Shown here one piece after another: positions 46,740 through 58,800 of a stretch of DNA of 64,000 bases. Both the position numbers and the translations under genes were made by a program. Position 1 is the first letter of the stretch, and each line of letters opens with the position of its first letter. This DNA comes from Helichrysum umbraculigerum (Eukaryota > Streptophyta > Magnoliopsida > Asterales > Asteraceae). Under the pieces are notes generated by a model, which was not told the origin of the DNA, made no database searches, and was given only the letters and a program-made list of their open reading frames with translations. Where the stretch lies: assembly GCA_949592205.1 (NCBI GenBank), contig CATIUR010000003.1, forward strand, positions 161,995,759 to 162,059,758. The letters run 5' to 3'.

Positions 46740-47310
46740 TCTTTCTATATAATTAAAAGAGGAGACCTCCAATGACTTGACAATTATTCATCTATGCCAC
46801 ATCACTTTAATCCTATGTGTCATCATTATATGAAACAAGTTCGATGATGTAATTTCTCCTACAATCACATGCTAAATAAGGTAATAATAATACATTAAAA
46901 TTTTAAAATTAAATTATACTTAATTTAATTTAATATATCATTATTTTTCGACGGTAAATACTACAATAGACAAGTAAATTATAACAAATTCAATCCATAC
47001 TAATGTGTCATTGGATAATATTTGTAGTATAATTTTTTATTATAGTCGAAAATCATGAATTCCTTTATCTATTTTTTCCCCTCTAATTTTGAGTTATAAA
47101 TTATTTTATTTTTTTATCTTAATCTTCACCATCCTCTTTTCAACTCTGGAAAAAAGTATAACTTTAGGTGAATTATGATAGCTTCATATTTAATATCATT
47201 ATAGCTTTTATCATAGTTCTGTTAATTTGACAAACTCGTCGCTCTCAATTTCGTTTATTTTCAAATCTGAGTACAACCTTCATTAATAGGTAGATTAAGT
47301 TCATTATATC
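46740..47310 (+). mobile_element. Helitron-like 5' terminus, cut by a gypsy element
   Basis: TCTTTCTATATAATTAAAAG, then AGGAGACC, is the form common at plant Helitron 5' ends, which start with TC. A related start lies just upstream (ATATAATTAAAATGAGGAG at about 46702). No hairpin-CTRR 3' end occurs before 47310, where the gypsy LTR begins, so only a 5' piece is visible. Confidence 0.45.
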
Positions 47311-49553
47311 TGTAACGTCCCAAATTTTGTAAGTTCTAAAACTTAAAATATATTATTTTAACTGTTTAAGTTAGAAGGACTAACTGTGTAATATGTTTTG
47401 TGTCAATAGGACTTACCATTTAATGAAATTGTTAGTAGAGGGACTAAAAGTGACAAGTACTATAAGTTGAGTGTTTAATTGTAAAATGCAGTATAAAAAC
47501 ACTGCTTCTGTAATCTTCTACTGCAATTACATACACATAAAATAAAAATACGTACAGGGCTTGTGTGAGGTAGGTTTTGAAAGAACAAGAAGAAGGAAGC
47601 TAAATTAAAGCTAGGTTTTGTTAAATTAGTGCTTGTTAGCTTGCAAATAACTTCTTTAAGGTATGATTAACCTCCCTTTTGTGTTTAATTGATAAATTTC
47701 ATGAATTAGGTTAAACCCTAGTCTTGGGGTTTTGATGAATTAGTGGTCTAATGATTCAATTAAGGTTTCATACACTTAATTATATTATGTTCAATACATA
47801 AATGATATTAGTTTGGTTAAAACACCCATGGTCATGTGTTTGAGAGAAATTGAATAATTATAATCATGACCATGTATATGATGATTGGTATAAATGGGTA
47901 ATTGATATGTATTGTGTGTGATTATGCATCAAAGAGTGATACTTGTGATGTTGGTAAATGGAATTGATGAGAAATTATGATAAATACCCATTTATAAGCA
48001 ATCACACATAAAAGTGTATGAAGCTTATAGTAAATTATAAGTGTTATGAGATTTAACACCTTGTAGTATGATATGTGATATAATTAGAAAGTGATTGTGA
48101 AATTGATACGTGTTTATGTGATTATATGAATTAGGTGATAAACGTGTTCAAGGTGTTACAAGTAATTATTCGTGTGGGCTATCACGAGGTAAGTTAATGG
48201 ATGATGCTATCTTTCTTCAAGTAATGCTTATTCCAATTACTTGGAAGGACCGGTAATGGATATGTCATTTACTTGATGAGTTATAATTATATACCGGGGT
48301 GTAGGCCCGAAGATGTTAATTCTTGCGGGAATTAGCATATGATATTATGGATCCTTAATATACGTATGTTGAATTGTTAATGAATGTCAATGATAGCCCA
48401 TTGCTTACTAAGCTATATGCTTACTCGATTGTGTTTATATGTTTTTAGGTGAGCCAAGTGGGACCGTAAGGGATTCGGGGAAAAGGCCCGAAGGTTGCTA
48501 GTGGTGGAGCTTGTTCGTTGTTGGTAACAAGCTATTTCCCTCAATCATGCTCTTGATATGTATATGTACACCCCCTTTTGGTCAAGAAACATGATTTTGT
48601 CATATAAGACTAGGAGTTAAAGTTTGTGTTGTAAAAGGGTCTAAGTCAAACTTACTATATTTGGGAAGTCAAAGTAGTCAATGAGTCATTGTATGGTCGT
48701 TGATATTTTTGGAGAAGCTTATGTGGAACACTTGATGTATAAACATGGTTTTATGTGAGAATAGTGTTTTATGGTTATAATACAATTATATTAGTTAAAG
48801 TGACTTGGTTTGACTTAGAAAAGTCAATGATATGTAAAATGGTCATGGGAATGGTGGTTAAATGGGTAAAGACCCAAACGGGTCATAAAAGTGCCCAAAT
48901 GGGTCACTTGAAGGCTTAACGGGTAAAATGAGTTATGGTTCGATTATGACAAATGTTAAAGTGGCCTTAGGTTCTAAATGTAGTATTGAATGAGTGGTAA
49001 AAATGCTAGAACCTGAATGCACATGGTTTAGAATTTAGTATGTCAACGAAAATGAGTAAAAGTGGTCATTTTGGGGTCAACGGTCCAAATCATGATAAAA
49101 CGCGAATTTGTAAAAAGTGGAAATTAGGCAACTTTTGTATTGTCATTATACATGTGCCTGCAAATTTTCATGGTCATTGGACTTGTCGTCTTTGAGATAT
49201 GCACGTTTGAAATTCGGGATTTGGTAATAAATAGTACAAGTGTTGCACAGACAGGCCATGGGCATGTCCTAAAATTCGCCATGGCCATGTCCTTGATCAG
49301 TAGCCTCGTTTTCTTTTCAGCACCACGCCATGGCCATGTCCTATAATCGCCATGGCCATGTTCTTCAACAGTAGCCTCACTTCCATCAGCATGATGCCAT
49401 GGCCATGTCCTATGAACGCCATGGCCACGTCCTTTCAGTATGTCCAAAAATGATGTTTTAAGCTAAGTGTCAAGTTTATATGTATAAAATAAAGTTATGG
49501 GACAGTATAAAGGGGTAAATTATAAAAAAAAAAATTTTTTTTGGGGTGTTTCA
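47311..49553 (+). repeat. 5' LTR of the second gypsy element
   Basis: 2,243 bases from TGTAACGTCCCAAATTTTG to GGGGTGTTTCA. At 49253-49440 it repeats GCCATGGCCATGTCC-like words six or seven times. The preceding 49080-49215 resembles internal parts of the 14904-27487 element (AAAAAGTGGAAA, GTGCCTGCAAA, TTTGAGATAT). Confidence 0.85.
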
Positions 49554-49556
49554 AGT

Positions 49557-49568
49557 TGGTATCAGAGC
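49557..49568 (+). promoter_or_regulatory. Primer-binding site of the second gypsy element
   Basis: TGGTATCAGAGC three bases after the LTR end, complementary to initiator Met tRNA. Confidence 0.9.
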
Positions 49569-49945
49569 TTGGTTTAAGGGATTCGGGTATCTACCATTAG
49601 TGGGTACTTGATCTTAAGCCATTATTATTATTGTTGAGCATGATATTGAATTGTTATTTGTTTTGATTAATCTAGTTATTTGATTTCTAAGACTTTTGAC
49701 TCGAAATGTCTTGTGGTAACTTTGGAAACATATAACTGGGATATGATAATTCGTGTGACTGGCCACCACAATAATTATCATATGGCAATTATGTGGAGCC
49801 AAGGAAGTCACAAGGTGTTAAGAAGATAAAGTCTTGGTAATAATTGTTGACTGCTATTTGACTAGGTGCAGTTAAATTACAAAGTAGACATTTTATTGAT
49901 GAATATGTTTGTATTAAATATATTGTGTCTACTTTCAGTTATAAG

Positions 49946-52018
49946 ATGAATGATCAAGAAGAAATAGAATTGACACTTGGGCCACGTCCACGAGACCAAG
50001 CCCAGAATGTAAGAACTGGAGGTGATGATGATAGACAAAGACCTCCAGCAGATTATGCTAGGTTATCTTTGACCGACTTAAAAACTTTAATCTCAGCTGA
50101 AGTGGCAAAAGCTCAAGAGGCATCCCTTCCCCTCTTATTGGGCCGCATTTCTGAAACCATACGTGAAACTGTTGCTGATGAATTTCAAAGGCGAGATGAT
50201 GAAAATGAAATTGATCTTGAAAGACCACCTCCTGGTGGTGAAAGAAATGAGGAAAGACCACCAACACCTGTTGTTCGCAGGGTGATTCAAAATCGTGATG
50301 AAGATCGTAAATTCAGTTATAAAGACTTTTCTGTTTGTAACCCGCCAGATTTTCAAGGTGAGATGGATCCAATTAAATGTCAAAGGTGGTTATCTGAAGT
50401 TGAAGGGGCATTTGCCACAGCAGAAGTCCCTAACCGATTGAAAGTGAGATATGCTTCTAATCTTCTTAAATCCCGTGCTAAATTCTGGTGGGAAGTTCAA
50501 CGTCGTACTTTAGGAGAGGAAGCTATTACAGTGATGACATGGGAAGATTTTAAAAAGATGTTTGTTGAAACTTATTCGCAGGATGCTGATCTAAATAGAA
50601 TTCGTCGTGAGTTCCTTTCTATGGAACAAACGACTGAGTCGATAAACGAGCTGGTAGGAAATTTTCTGGATCGAGCCCAATTTTGTCCAGAATACATGGC
50701 AAATCCTAAATTACTTATGGATCATTTTCATACAATCCTGAAGAAAGAAATTCGACAGTTTGTCAATCCAAAGAAATGTAGTACTTTTTCTGAAATGGTA
50801 GACGAGGCTTGATTTCAAGAGCTGGAGTTAAAGAAGGATGAGAAAAGTTCCACGAAAAGAAAAGCTGAATCCACTTCTACTCCATCCAAAAAGTTTAGAT
50901 CTGGTGGAAGTTTTAGAAAGGATGATCGAACTGAAATCCCAGAATGCAAGATATGCCATAAAAGGCATCGTGGGGAGTGTAAAGCCGGGACTCTAAATTG
51001 TTTTTCTTGTGGAAGGCCGGGACATTTTAGCAAAGATTGTCCCAATCCAATCAAAGTTTGTCATCATTGTCTGAAACCAGGACATATTCGACCTGATTGT
51101 CCTGAATTGAAATCTCAACCTACTTCTTCTGCTCCTCGCAAGAATACTGAGAGGAAGACGGTGGAACCACCGAAGCCTAGACACCGTTCCTTTCAAATTA
51201 CTGCAGAAGAAGCACAAAGAGCCCCCGATGTGTTAACAGGTACCTTCTTTGTAAATCTTAAACCTGCATACATACTGTTTGATTCGGGAGCCTCACGATC
51301 ATTTGTGTCTGAAAAGTTTTGTCAATATTTCTCAATTCCTCTTGCTGAGTTAGATGCTCCACTTGATGTGGAGGTTGCTGACGATAGGATTATCTTTGTG
51401 ACAAATGTGTATAGGGGCTGCCAGTTAGTAATTAACAATGAAACTTTTCTTATAAATTTGATTCCGATGCAAATGGGGGAATTTGATGTTGTAGTGGGTA
51501 TGGATTGGCTAGGCAAACATAATGCTATAATTCAGTGTGAGAAGAAAATTATTCGTGTAAATTCGCCTAGTGGGGGAGTGATAGACATTTATGGAGAGAA
51601 AAGAAAACCATCCCTTTCTATTTGTACTTATGCTCGTGCTAAACGTCATTTGTCACGTGGATGCCAAGCTTTTCTGGCACATGTGATTGATACTCAGAAA
51701 CAAACTCCCAAATTATCTGAAATCCCTGTTGTTAATGAATTCCCTGATGTATTTCCCGATGAACTACCTGGTATTCCGCCCGATAGGCAAGTCGAGTTTC
51801 GAATCGACTTAATGCCAGGAGCTACTCCTATTGCCAAAACACCTTATAGACTCGCCCCCTCTGAAATGCAAGAGTTGATGAAACAATTGCAAGAATTACT
51901 TGATAAAGGTTTTATTCGTCCGAGTAGTTCGCCATGGGGTGCACCGATACTATTTGTTAAAAAGAAAGATGGCACCATGAGGATGTGTATTGATTATAGG
52001 GATTTGAACAAGGTAACC
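49946..52018 (+). pseudogene. gag-protease-RT(N) of the second gypsy element, broken and truncated
   Basis: The first ATG is 49946 (MNDQEEIELTLGPRPRDQ), a few bases after an acceptor-like CTACTTTCAG. Gag core: FSYKDFSVCNPPDFQGEMDP, then KFWWEVQRR and ETYSQDADLNRIRREF. An in-frame TGA at 50810-50812 interrupts gag; the frame continues open beyond it. CCHC knuckles CFSCGRPGHFSKDC and CHHCLKPGHIRPDC lie near 51000-51100. Protease has LFDSGASRSFV; reverse transcriptase begins with YRLAPSEMQEL and GFIRPSSSPWGAP and stops at the copia junction. With one stop and a truncation it is non-functional as it stands. Confidence 0.9.
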
Positions 52019-52425
52019 TGTTAGTACATGTTTAGTGTCTGTCAGTTGGTCTAGCTCGTAGTTTGTAATTAGAAATAGTGTTTCTGACTCCTGCGACGTA
52101 GCGCACAACGTCGCAGGTGCGACGTCAGGTTTTGGGCCTGCGACGTAGCAGACGTCGCATGGGCTTGGGCCTGCGACGTAGCGTGCTACGTCGCAGGTGC
52201 TAGTTTTGTATTTAAACGTTTTGTGTTTTCTGTTTTAGGGTTGACGAAACCCTAAACAAAATTTGTCGAAATTCTCTGTAATCTGATCGACTATAAGCAA
52301 TAATATTACGTTCGTTTGATATTGATTGTGTATTGATTGTTCGTGTGATTATTCGTGATCTAATTGTTATTTCCGCTAGCAATTAGAGTGACTCGGTTCG
52401 TTCTAGATCCAAAGTAAGGGACAAA
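52019..52425 (+). repeat. 5' LTR of the large copia element
   Basis: TGTTAGTACATG ... GGGACA (end 52423) or ...AAACA (52427). About 405 bases. It holds seven GCGACGT/ACGTCGC words at 52092-52205. Confidence 0.75.
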
Positions 52426-52429
52426 CAAC

Positions 52430-52441
52430 TGGTATCAGAGC
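52430..52441 (+). promoter_or_regulatory. Primer-binding site of the copia element
   Basis: TGGTATCAGAGC, complementary to initiator Met tRNA, two to six bases after the LTR end depending on which CA closes the LTR. Confidence 0.9.
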
Positions 52442-52657
52442 AGTGAGGCTCGTTTTTGGCGATTCGGATCGAGTTTGGGTTTTAAAAGGACGTGATATTC
52501 GTGAGTTTTCGTGTTTATTACGTTTGTTTTGTGTTTTTACAGGTTTTCGATCAGTATTATTGGGATTCTTGAAGGTTTCAGTCGTTCGACATTCGTGGTT
52601 TTGGTTTTAGGGTTAAAAATTCGTTTTTAGGGTTTTTGGCCGCTGCTCAGCGCGTTT

Positions 52658-52960
52658 TGCGACGTACCATAGCGACGTAAGCTGCGACGTCGCGTGCGAC
52701 GTAGTGTTTTTGAACTTTAATTAGTTCGTGCGACGTACCGTTGCGACGTACCTCTCTACGTCGCTATTTTGACTTTAATTAGTCTTCTGCGACGCTGCGT
52801 TGCGACGTAGCCTGATTCTGCGACGTCCTCTGCGACGTCATATGCGACGTACCTTTCAACGTCGCACTTTCTGATTCTTAATTGAATCCTTTGCTTTTTG
52901 CGACGTACCCATCTACGTCGCATATTCTTTGTGCGACGTACCCGTCTACGTCGCTAAGAT
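52658..52960. repeat. GCGACGT palindromic word tract before gag
   Basis: About sixteen GCGACGT or ACGTCGC words in 300 bases, many arranged as GCGACGTACC...TACGTCGC mini-hairpins. The tract ends about 50 bases before the gag ATG. It stands out in GC content against an AT-rich flank. Confidence 0.85.
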
Positions 52961-52998
52961 CAGAAGTTTGATTTTTTTTTTTCGTTTAAGTAATTAAA

Positions 52999-55815
52999 AT
53001 GGCAGCTGATAAAGAGGATATTAGAGGACTTCGGGAGATGATTAAACAAAGCAATGACATAGGTTCAAGTAATAAACCTCCACTTTTTACTGCGGACATG
53101 GATTACGTGTACTGGAGAGACCGAGTTGAGCAATATATTGATTTCCATTGTCCAGAATTATGGGGACCATTACGTGAGCGTTATGTAGCTCCATTAGCTG
53201 AAGGAGAATACCGGGGTATTCGTCCTGCTAAGCCCTATAAAGCCATGTCTCCCGAGGAGAAGAAAGATTTTGATACTGAAAGAAAATCTTTTTCAATGAT
53301 TAAAATGTGTTTAACCAAGGATGTGCTATGGCTTTTCCGAACTCATGAAACAGCCTTTGATTTGTGGAAGGCTATTGAAACTCGTTGTGGAGGGAATGAT
53401 AAGTACAAGGAAGCAAAGCTCGAACTGATTAAGAAACAGTACGATATCTTTGACATCCTTCCTGATGAAGACACGACTTCTTTATTCACTAGGTACTCAC
53501 GGTTGGTTGGTGAGTTGTTTGAAGGGGGTTATACTTTTCCTTCAATTGAAGTAAATAAGAAGCTACTGGATGTGTTGCCGAGTTCTTGGGATATTAAAGT
53601 TCAATTTTTAAAGGAAAATGAAGAACTTGCAAACATGTCTTTGGATGCGTTGATAGGGGATCTTCAAGCTCATGCGATGGAGATTAAGAAGAAAGAAACT
53701 AGGTCTGGTTCTGCTGTTCAGAATCCTAGTGTGTATGGTGTTAAGATTAACTCTGGAAAGACTTATGGATCAGGAGTTGCCTTTGTAACAAATACAAATG
53801 CTTCATCGACTTCTTCGTCTTCTGATGGGATTCATTCTGTTTTCATGACTGGACCTTCTTCAAATCAACAACAGGTTCAAGTCTCACCTGCTATTCAGGA
53901 GCAAGCTGCCATCTACACAGCTTTCTTAAGCTCTTACAAGGATTTGGTTACTCAACCAAATCTAACTTTGGAGTTGACTAAGGAGGACTATGCTCAGCTT
54001 GATGAAGACGATCTGGAGCAAATGGATTTAACTTGGAATGTGGCAATGATCACCCGCAGAATTCAAAAGTTCTTGCAGAGGACAGGGCGTAAAAGCTTAG
54101 AGGGTGATGGAAAGACTGGCTTTGGATTTGACAAGAGTAAAGTCCGTTGTTATAATTGTCAAAATTTGGGTCACTTCGCCAGGGAGTGCGAGAAACCCAA
54201 AATGCCAGCTTCGGGATTCACAACACCTTCTACTCCTCCAAAGGCAAAAGAACCGGAAGTTACTAAGAAAGGGATTGCTGATAATGCCCTGATTGCTTTT
54301 GAGCCTACAAGTCAAGATTGGACGCCTGTCTCCCAGCATTACCAACAGTGTCTGATGGCTCACATTGTGAATGAGGTACATGATGAACCATTAAATTGTA
54401 TTTCATGCATTAAGTTAACTGAATCTCTAAAGGCATATCAGACAGAGACCGCTGAGTTGAGGAAAAAGAATGAAAAACTAACCGACTCAAATAATTTTTT
54501 AAAAGCTAATGAGAAACTTTATGAAAAACATCTTGAGGCTCATCGGTTAGATACTCAAAAATATAAGTCTAAAGTTTTTAGTCAAGAAGATGCGATTAAA
54601 AGTTATCTGATTGAAATTGAACTTTTAAATAAAGAACTTACAGATTTAAAAGCTGAGTATGAAAATTATAAGAGTAAAATCTTAGGTTCAAATTCCTCAA
54701 CGGTTGTCTTTAATGAAATTCTTAGCAAGCACGGTACTAAAGGGAAGAAGAATGAGGGATTGGGATACAACTCAGTTCCTCCTCCTACCACTCACTGTCC
54801 CCTGCCTGTTAAGGAAGGCTTTGAAGAGATTCCAGTTGACTGGTCCAAGCTTTACGGTTTAAAAGCTATAGATGCTAAAGAGACCAAACATAACAAACCG
54901 GCAAAGGAGAAAACCAAGCGGCCAGAGTACCCCTTGCCAAAGTTTGTTAAGTCAGTGCATGAATCTCCTGTTTGTGTTAAGGAGAATGTTGAGGTAAAGA
55001 ATGAATCTCCAGTTAGTGATAAGGAGAATGTTGAAGTAAAGAATGAATCTCCTGTTAGTGTTGAGGAGATAGTTGAGATTGAGGACATTACGGATCAGGA
55101 GTATCCGGAGGTTAAGAAGGTTGCATTTAAACCTGAAAAAGTGATTTCAAAAGTTGAACCTGAAATTAAGGTTCAATCAAGTAAGGGAAAAGCTAAGGTT
55201 TTAAACTCGAAACAACAAACTTTACAGTCACCTGTAAAGATTTTGCAAAGAAAATTAGTAAATGAAAATGTTTCGTATGATAAACCATCAACTTCAACCT
55301 CTCAACCAAGACAAACATTTTCTAAGACGTGTACTCAATGTTCATGTTCTAGAAATGTTTCTCCACCTCCTGTGGTAATTCCTCAGCCTCAACCGTTTGT
55401 TGAGACTCGTTCTTGTTTCTACTGCAAGAAACAAGGACATTTAATCCGTGAATGTCCAAAGCTGTCAAATCAGCGATATGGGAGAGAGATGCCTAGGACA
55501 TCTGTTTATAGAAACTCTTTTTCTAAATCTCCACCTAGGCGTTACTCAAACTCTCCCAAGCCTGTTTCGAAACCAAGTAATGTTGAGCAAAAATCTTTGC
55601 CAATTCAAAAGCCCAACATTACTTCTATTACCGATTCCGAATCTTCAAAAGTTTGGAAACGTAAAGAGTCTGATGTTGACTCTTCAGTCGTCAACAATAA
55701 CACATCAGATAAAAATTCTAATTTGTTTAAAGATAAAATCCTATCTGAGGTGATTATTGTTGATGACCACGGTCGACCTAAGTCTGTAAAGGCTTGGGTC
55801 ACCATTTCTCACTAA
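52999..55815 (+). CDS. Copia gag (938 aa, two zinc knuckles)
   Basis: ATG at 52999 (MAADKEDIRGLREM) to TAA at 55813-55815. The N-terminal 240 residues are a copia gag domain (MDYVYWRDRVEQYIDFHCPE; DLWKAIETRCGG; LLDVLPSSWD). A first CCHC knuckle, CYNCQNLGHFAREC, is near residue 384. Residues about 475-575 look like coiled coil (LKAYQTETAELRKKNEKL). A tandem repeat of NESPVS-KENVEVK-like units lies near residues 650-695. A second knuckle, CFYCKKQGHLIREC, is near residue 806. Gag forms the particle and binds the RNA. It is much longer than most copia gags. No break was seen. It stays in the same frame as pol, separated only by the TAA. Confidence 0.9.
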   Translation: MAADKEDIRGLREMIKQSNDIGSSNKPPLFTADMDYVYWRDRVEQYIDFHCPELWGPLRERYVAPLAEGEYRGIRPAKPYKAMSPEEKKDFDTERKSFSMIKMCLTKDVLWLFRTHETAFDLWKAIETRCGGNDKYKEAKLELIKKQYDIFDILPDEDTTSLFTRYSRLVGELFEGGYTFPSIEVNKKLLDVLPSSWDIKVQFLKENEELANMSLDALIGDLQAHAMEIKKKETRSGSAVQNPSVYGVKINSGKTYGSGVAFVTNTNASSTSSSSDGIHSVFMTGPSSNQQQVQVSPAIQEQAAIYTAFLSSYKDLVTQPNLTLELTKEDYAQLDEDDLEQMDLTWNVAMITRRIQKFLQRTGRKSLEGDGKTGFGFDKSKVRCYNCQNLGHFARECEKPKMPASGFTTPSTPPKAKEPEVTKKGIADNALIAFEPTSQDWTPVSQHYQQCLMAHIVNEVHDEPLNCISCIKLTESLKAYQTETAELRKKNEKLTDSNNFLKANEKLYEKHLEAHRLDTQKYKSKVFSQEDAIKSYLIEIELLNKELTDLKAEYENYKSKILGSNSSTVVFNEILSKHGTKGKKNEGLGYNSVPPPTTHCPLPVKEGFEEIPVDWSKLYGLKAIDAKETKHNKPAKEKTKRPEYPLPKFVKSVHESPVCVKENVEVKNESPVSDKENVEVKNESPVSVEEIVEIEDITDQEYPEVKKVAFKPEKVISKVEPEIKVQSSKGKAKVLNSKQQTLQSPVKILQRKLVNENVSYDKPSTSTSQPRQTFSKTCTQCSCSRNVSPPPVVIPQPQPFVETRSCFYCKKQGHLIRECPKLSNQRYGREMPRTSVYRNSFSKSPPRRYSNSPKPVSKPSNVEQKSLPIQKPNITSITDSESSKVWKRKESDVDSSVVNNNTSDKNSNLFKDKILSEVIIVDDHGRPKSVKAWVTISH

Positions 55816-58800
55816 TCTCCTTTCGTTTGTGTGTTGCAGCAGTCAGAACGTGTTAAAGATAGTGAATGGTATTTGGACAGTGGCTGCTCGCGACATATGA
55901 CAGGCGATGTATCCTTACTTGTGGATATTAAACCACATGCAGGAGGTTATGTTGCCTTTGCTGGAGATTCTGGGGGAACTATTTCTGGAAGAGGAACGTT
56001 AACTAACGGCAATGTTAGTTTCGAAAATGTGAACTACGTGGAACAGCTTACGCACAACTTGCTAAGTGTTTCACAGGTCTGTGATAAGGATTATACAACT
56101 GCGTTCACAAAGACAGAGTGTGTGATATTGAAGCCTGGTTATGTCATTCCGGAAGAATGGGTGTTACTGAGAGCACCAAGAAAGGATGATACATACATTT
56201 TGAATATGAGAACTGTTGAGACATCGAACGAGTATACGTGTCTCTTGTCTAAGGCTTCAGAAAAGGAATCACTGCTTTGGCACAGACGGATGGGACATAT
56301 TCATTTCCGAAAAATGAATTTCTTGACCAAAAATGACCTAGTGCTAGGAGTTCCGAAACAGTCATTTGCTTTAACGGATGACTGTATCTCCTGCCAAAAA
56401 GGAAAGCTACGTAAGAAGTCCCATAAGTCTAAGCAGGTGAATTCCATAAATGCTCCATTGGAACTACTGCATATGGATCTTTTCGGTCCAGTTTCTACAA
56501 AGAGCATTGGTGGTCGGTCTTACTGCTTGGTAGTTACTGATGACTACTCAAGGTTTTCGTGGGTTTATTTTTTGACCACAAAAGGGGAAACTCCTGAGAT
56601 TCTGGTGTATTTGTTGGATAAGTTGGCAAATCTGTGCAACTTGAAGGTGAAAAGGATAAGAAGCGACAATGGAACTGAGTTCAAGAACTCAACTCTCGAA
56701 TTGTTTTGTGCTACAAGAGGTATTGAGCATCAATTTAGTGCTCCGAGGACTCCACAACAGAATGGAGTTGCAGAAAGGAAGAACAGAACAATAATCGAGA
56801 CAGCTCGGACTATGTTAGCTGACTCCAAGTTGCCAATCATATTCTGGGCTGAGGCAGTTAATACTGCCTGTTATGTTCTCAACAGAGTACTCACGGTTAA
56901 GAAAAGGAACAAAACGTGTTATGAACTTTTTAATAACCGTAAGCCAAATCTACAGTTCCTAGAACCATTTGGGTGTCCATGCCTGATCATGATTACAAAA
57001 GATAAGGTCTCTAAGTTTGGTGATAAGGCTGTTGAAGGGATTTTTCTTGGATATTCAGTCAACTCTTCGAACAAAAGAGTCTTTAACAAATCATCGAATC
57101 AGATTGAGGAGCATTTTGAAGTGAAATGTTTAAGGTATACGGAACCTCCTCAAGGAACGGGTCCGGATTGGTTTTTCAACTATGGAAACCTCTTCAATTC
57201 TTTCAATATTCCGGAAGAAGATGAAACGGAAGAATTGGTTTCTATACTTCATGAGCTTGATCTTAATCAAGATACACCTGTTACTAATAAACCATCCGAC
57301 CCATCTCCCAATGCAACACCCGCACCTCCACCAACTAATCCTACACCTCCACAACCTACACCTCCACCCACACAACCACAAACAACTACCAAATCACCAC
57401 CATCAACACCATCTCCTACTCCATCATCTTCGGCTGCTCCTTCTAAAACAGTTTATACCTACACAAAGGAGCTTCCATATGATCCGAATATGCCTCCTTT
57501 AGAGGAACCACAAGAAGAAGATGAAATGGAGGAAACAATGGCCTACTCTCACTTATTTTCTACTGAAGATGAAGAACAAGAAGAAGAGATAGCCATTCCT
57601 GAGTCTGCTGCTACTCCCGAAACTGAGGGAGATTTGAACAATCTAGGTGTGAATCTTGTGCCAGGTGCCATACCAGAAACTCGTATACATAAGGATCACC
57701 CTATTGATAATATCATTGGTGATCCTCATGCATCTGTTCAAACACGACAGCAAGCAAAGCAGACTTCAGCTCAGCAGCTTTTGGGACTTATAGCTCATAT
57801 TGATTCATGTCATTTGTCTCAAATTGAACCTAAAAAGGTTGATCAAGCCTTAAAGGATCCATCTTGGGTCGAGGCTATGCAGGAGGAACTACAGCAAATA
57901 AACAAGATGAATGTGTGGGAAATTGTTCCTCTACCCAAGGGTGCTCACTTGACGGGTACTCGTTGGGTTTTCCGTAACAAAATGGATGATCGTGGGGCTG
58001 TTATTCGAAACAAAGCCCGTCTGGTAGTTCAAGGATATAGTCAATTAGAGGGTATTGACTATGATGAAGTTTTCGCTCCTGTTGCTCGTTTGGAATCAAT
58101 TCGGATTTTTCTAGCTTATGCTTCTTTTAAAGGATTCCGCGTGTATCAACTTGACGTGAAGTGTGCCTTTCTTTATGGAGATGTCGACGCAGTGATTTAT
58201 GTGTGTCAACCTCCAGGTTTTGAAGACCCAAAGCATCCTAATCATGTTTGCAAACTGAAGAAAGCTTTGTATGGTCTTCATCAATCTCCTCGACTTTGGT
58301 ATGAGCGACTTGCCAAGTATTTGCTGAAGAATGGTTTTGACAGAGGACAGATTGATAGCACGCTTTTCATCAAAAGGGAAGGAGCGCATTTGTTACTTGT
58401 ACAGGTCTATGTGGACGACATTATTTTTGGATCAACTAATGATCAGTTGTGTAAAGATTTTGAAGGACTGATGAAATCTGAGTTTGAAATGAGTGCTATG
58501 GGGGAACTCACGTTCTTTCTGGGGCTACAGGTTGAGCAATCTGATAATGGAATATATATTCACCAGTCAAAATATGTCACTGACATGTTAAAGCGATATG
58601 AATTGCTCAACTGTAAACACTACGGCACTCCAATTGAAGCAAGACACAATCTTGGACCTAATGAGGACGATGAAGATTGCAAGGAGAAAGACTATCGCTC
58701 AATGATAGGCTCTCTCATGTACCTGACTGCCTCAAGACCAGATATAGTGTTTGCTGTTTCTCTCTGCTCACGATTTCAAGCAAATCCGAAGGTGTCTCAT

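Larger units (their letters stand above)
47311..52018 (+). mobile_element. Second Ty3/gypsy element, 5' part, split by a copia element
   Basis: 5' LTR, primer site, gag, protease and the first part of reverse transcriptase are present in normal order. The frame ends inside the IDYRDLNK motif of reverse transcriptase at 52018, where the copia LTR starts. The rest of the element and its 3' LTR should lie right of the window. The left target sequence is ATATC if the usual 5-bp duplication applies. Confidence 0.9.

Noticed and set aside
49124..49447. Minus-strand 107-codon frame with repeated HGH/TWPW residues
   Set aside because: It is the translation of the CCATGGCCATG word repeats in the gypsy LTR.
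54852..55088. Minus-strand frame opposite copia gag
   Set aside because: A shadow of the repeated NESPVS-KENVEVK codons on the plus strand.
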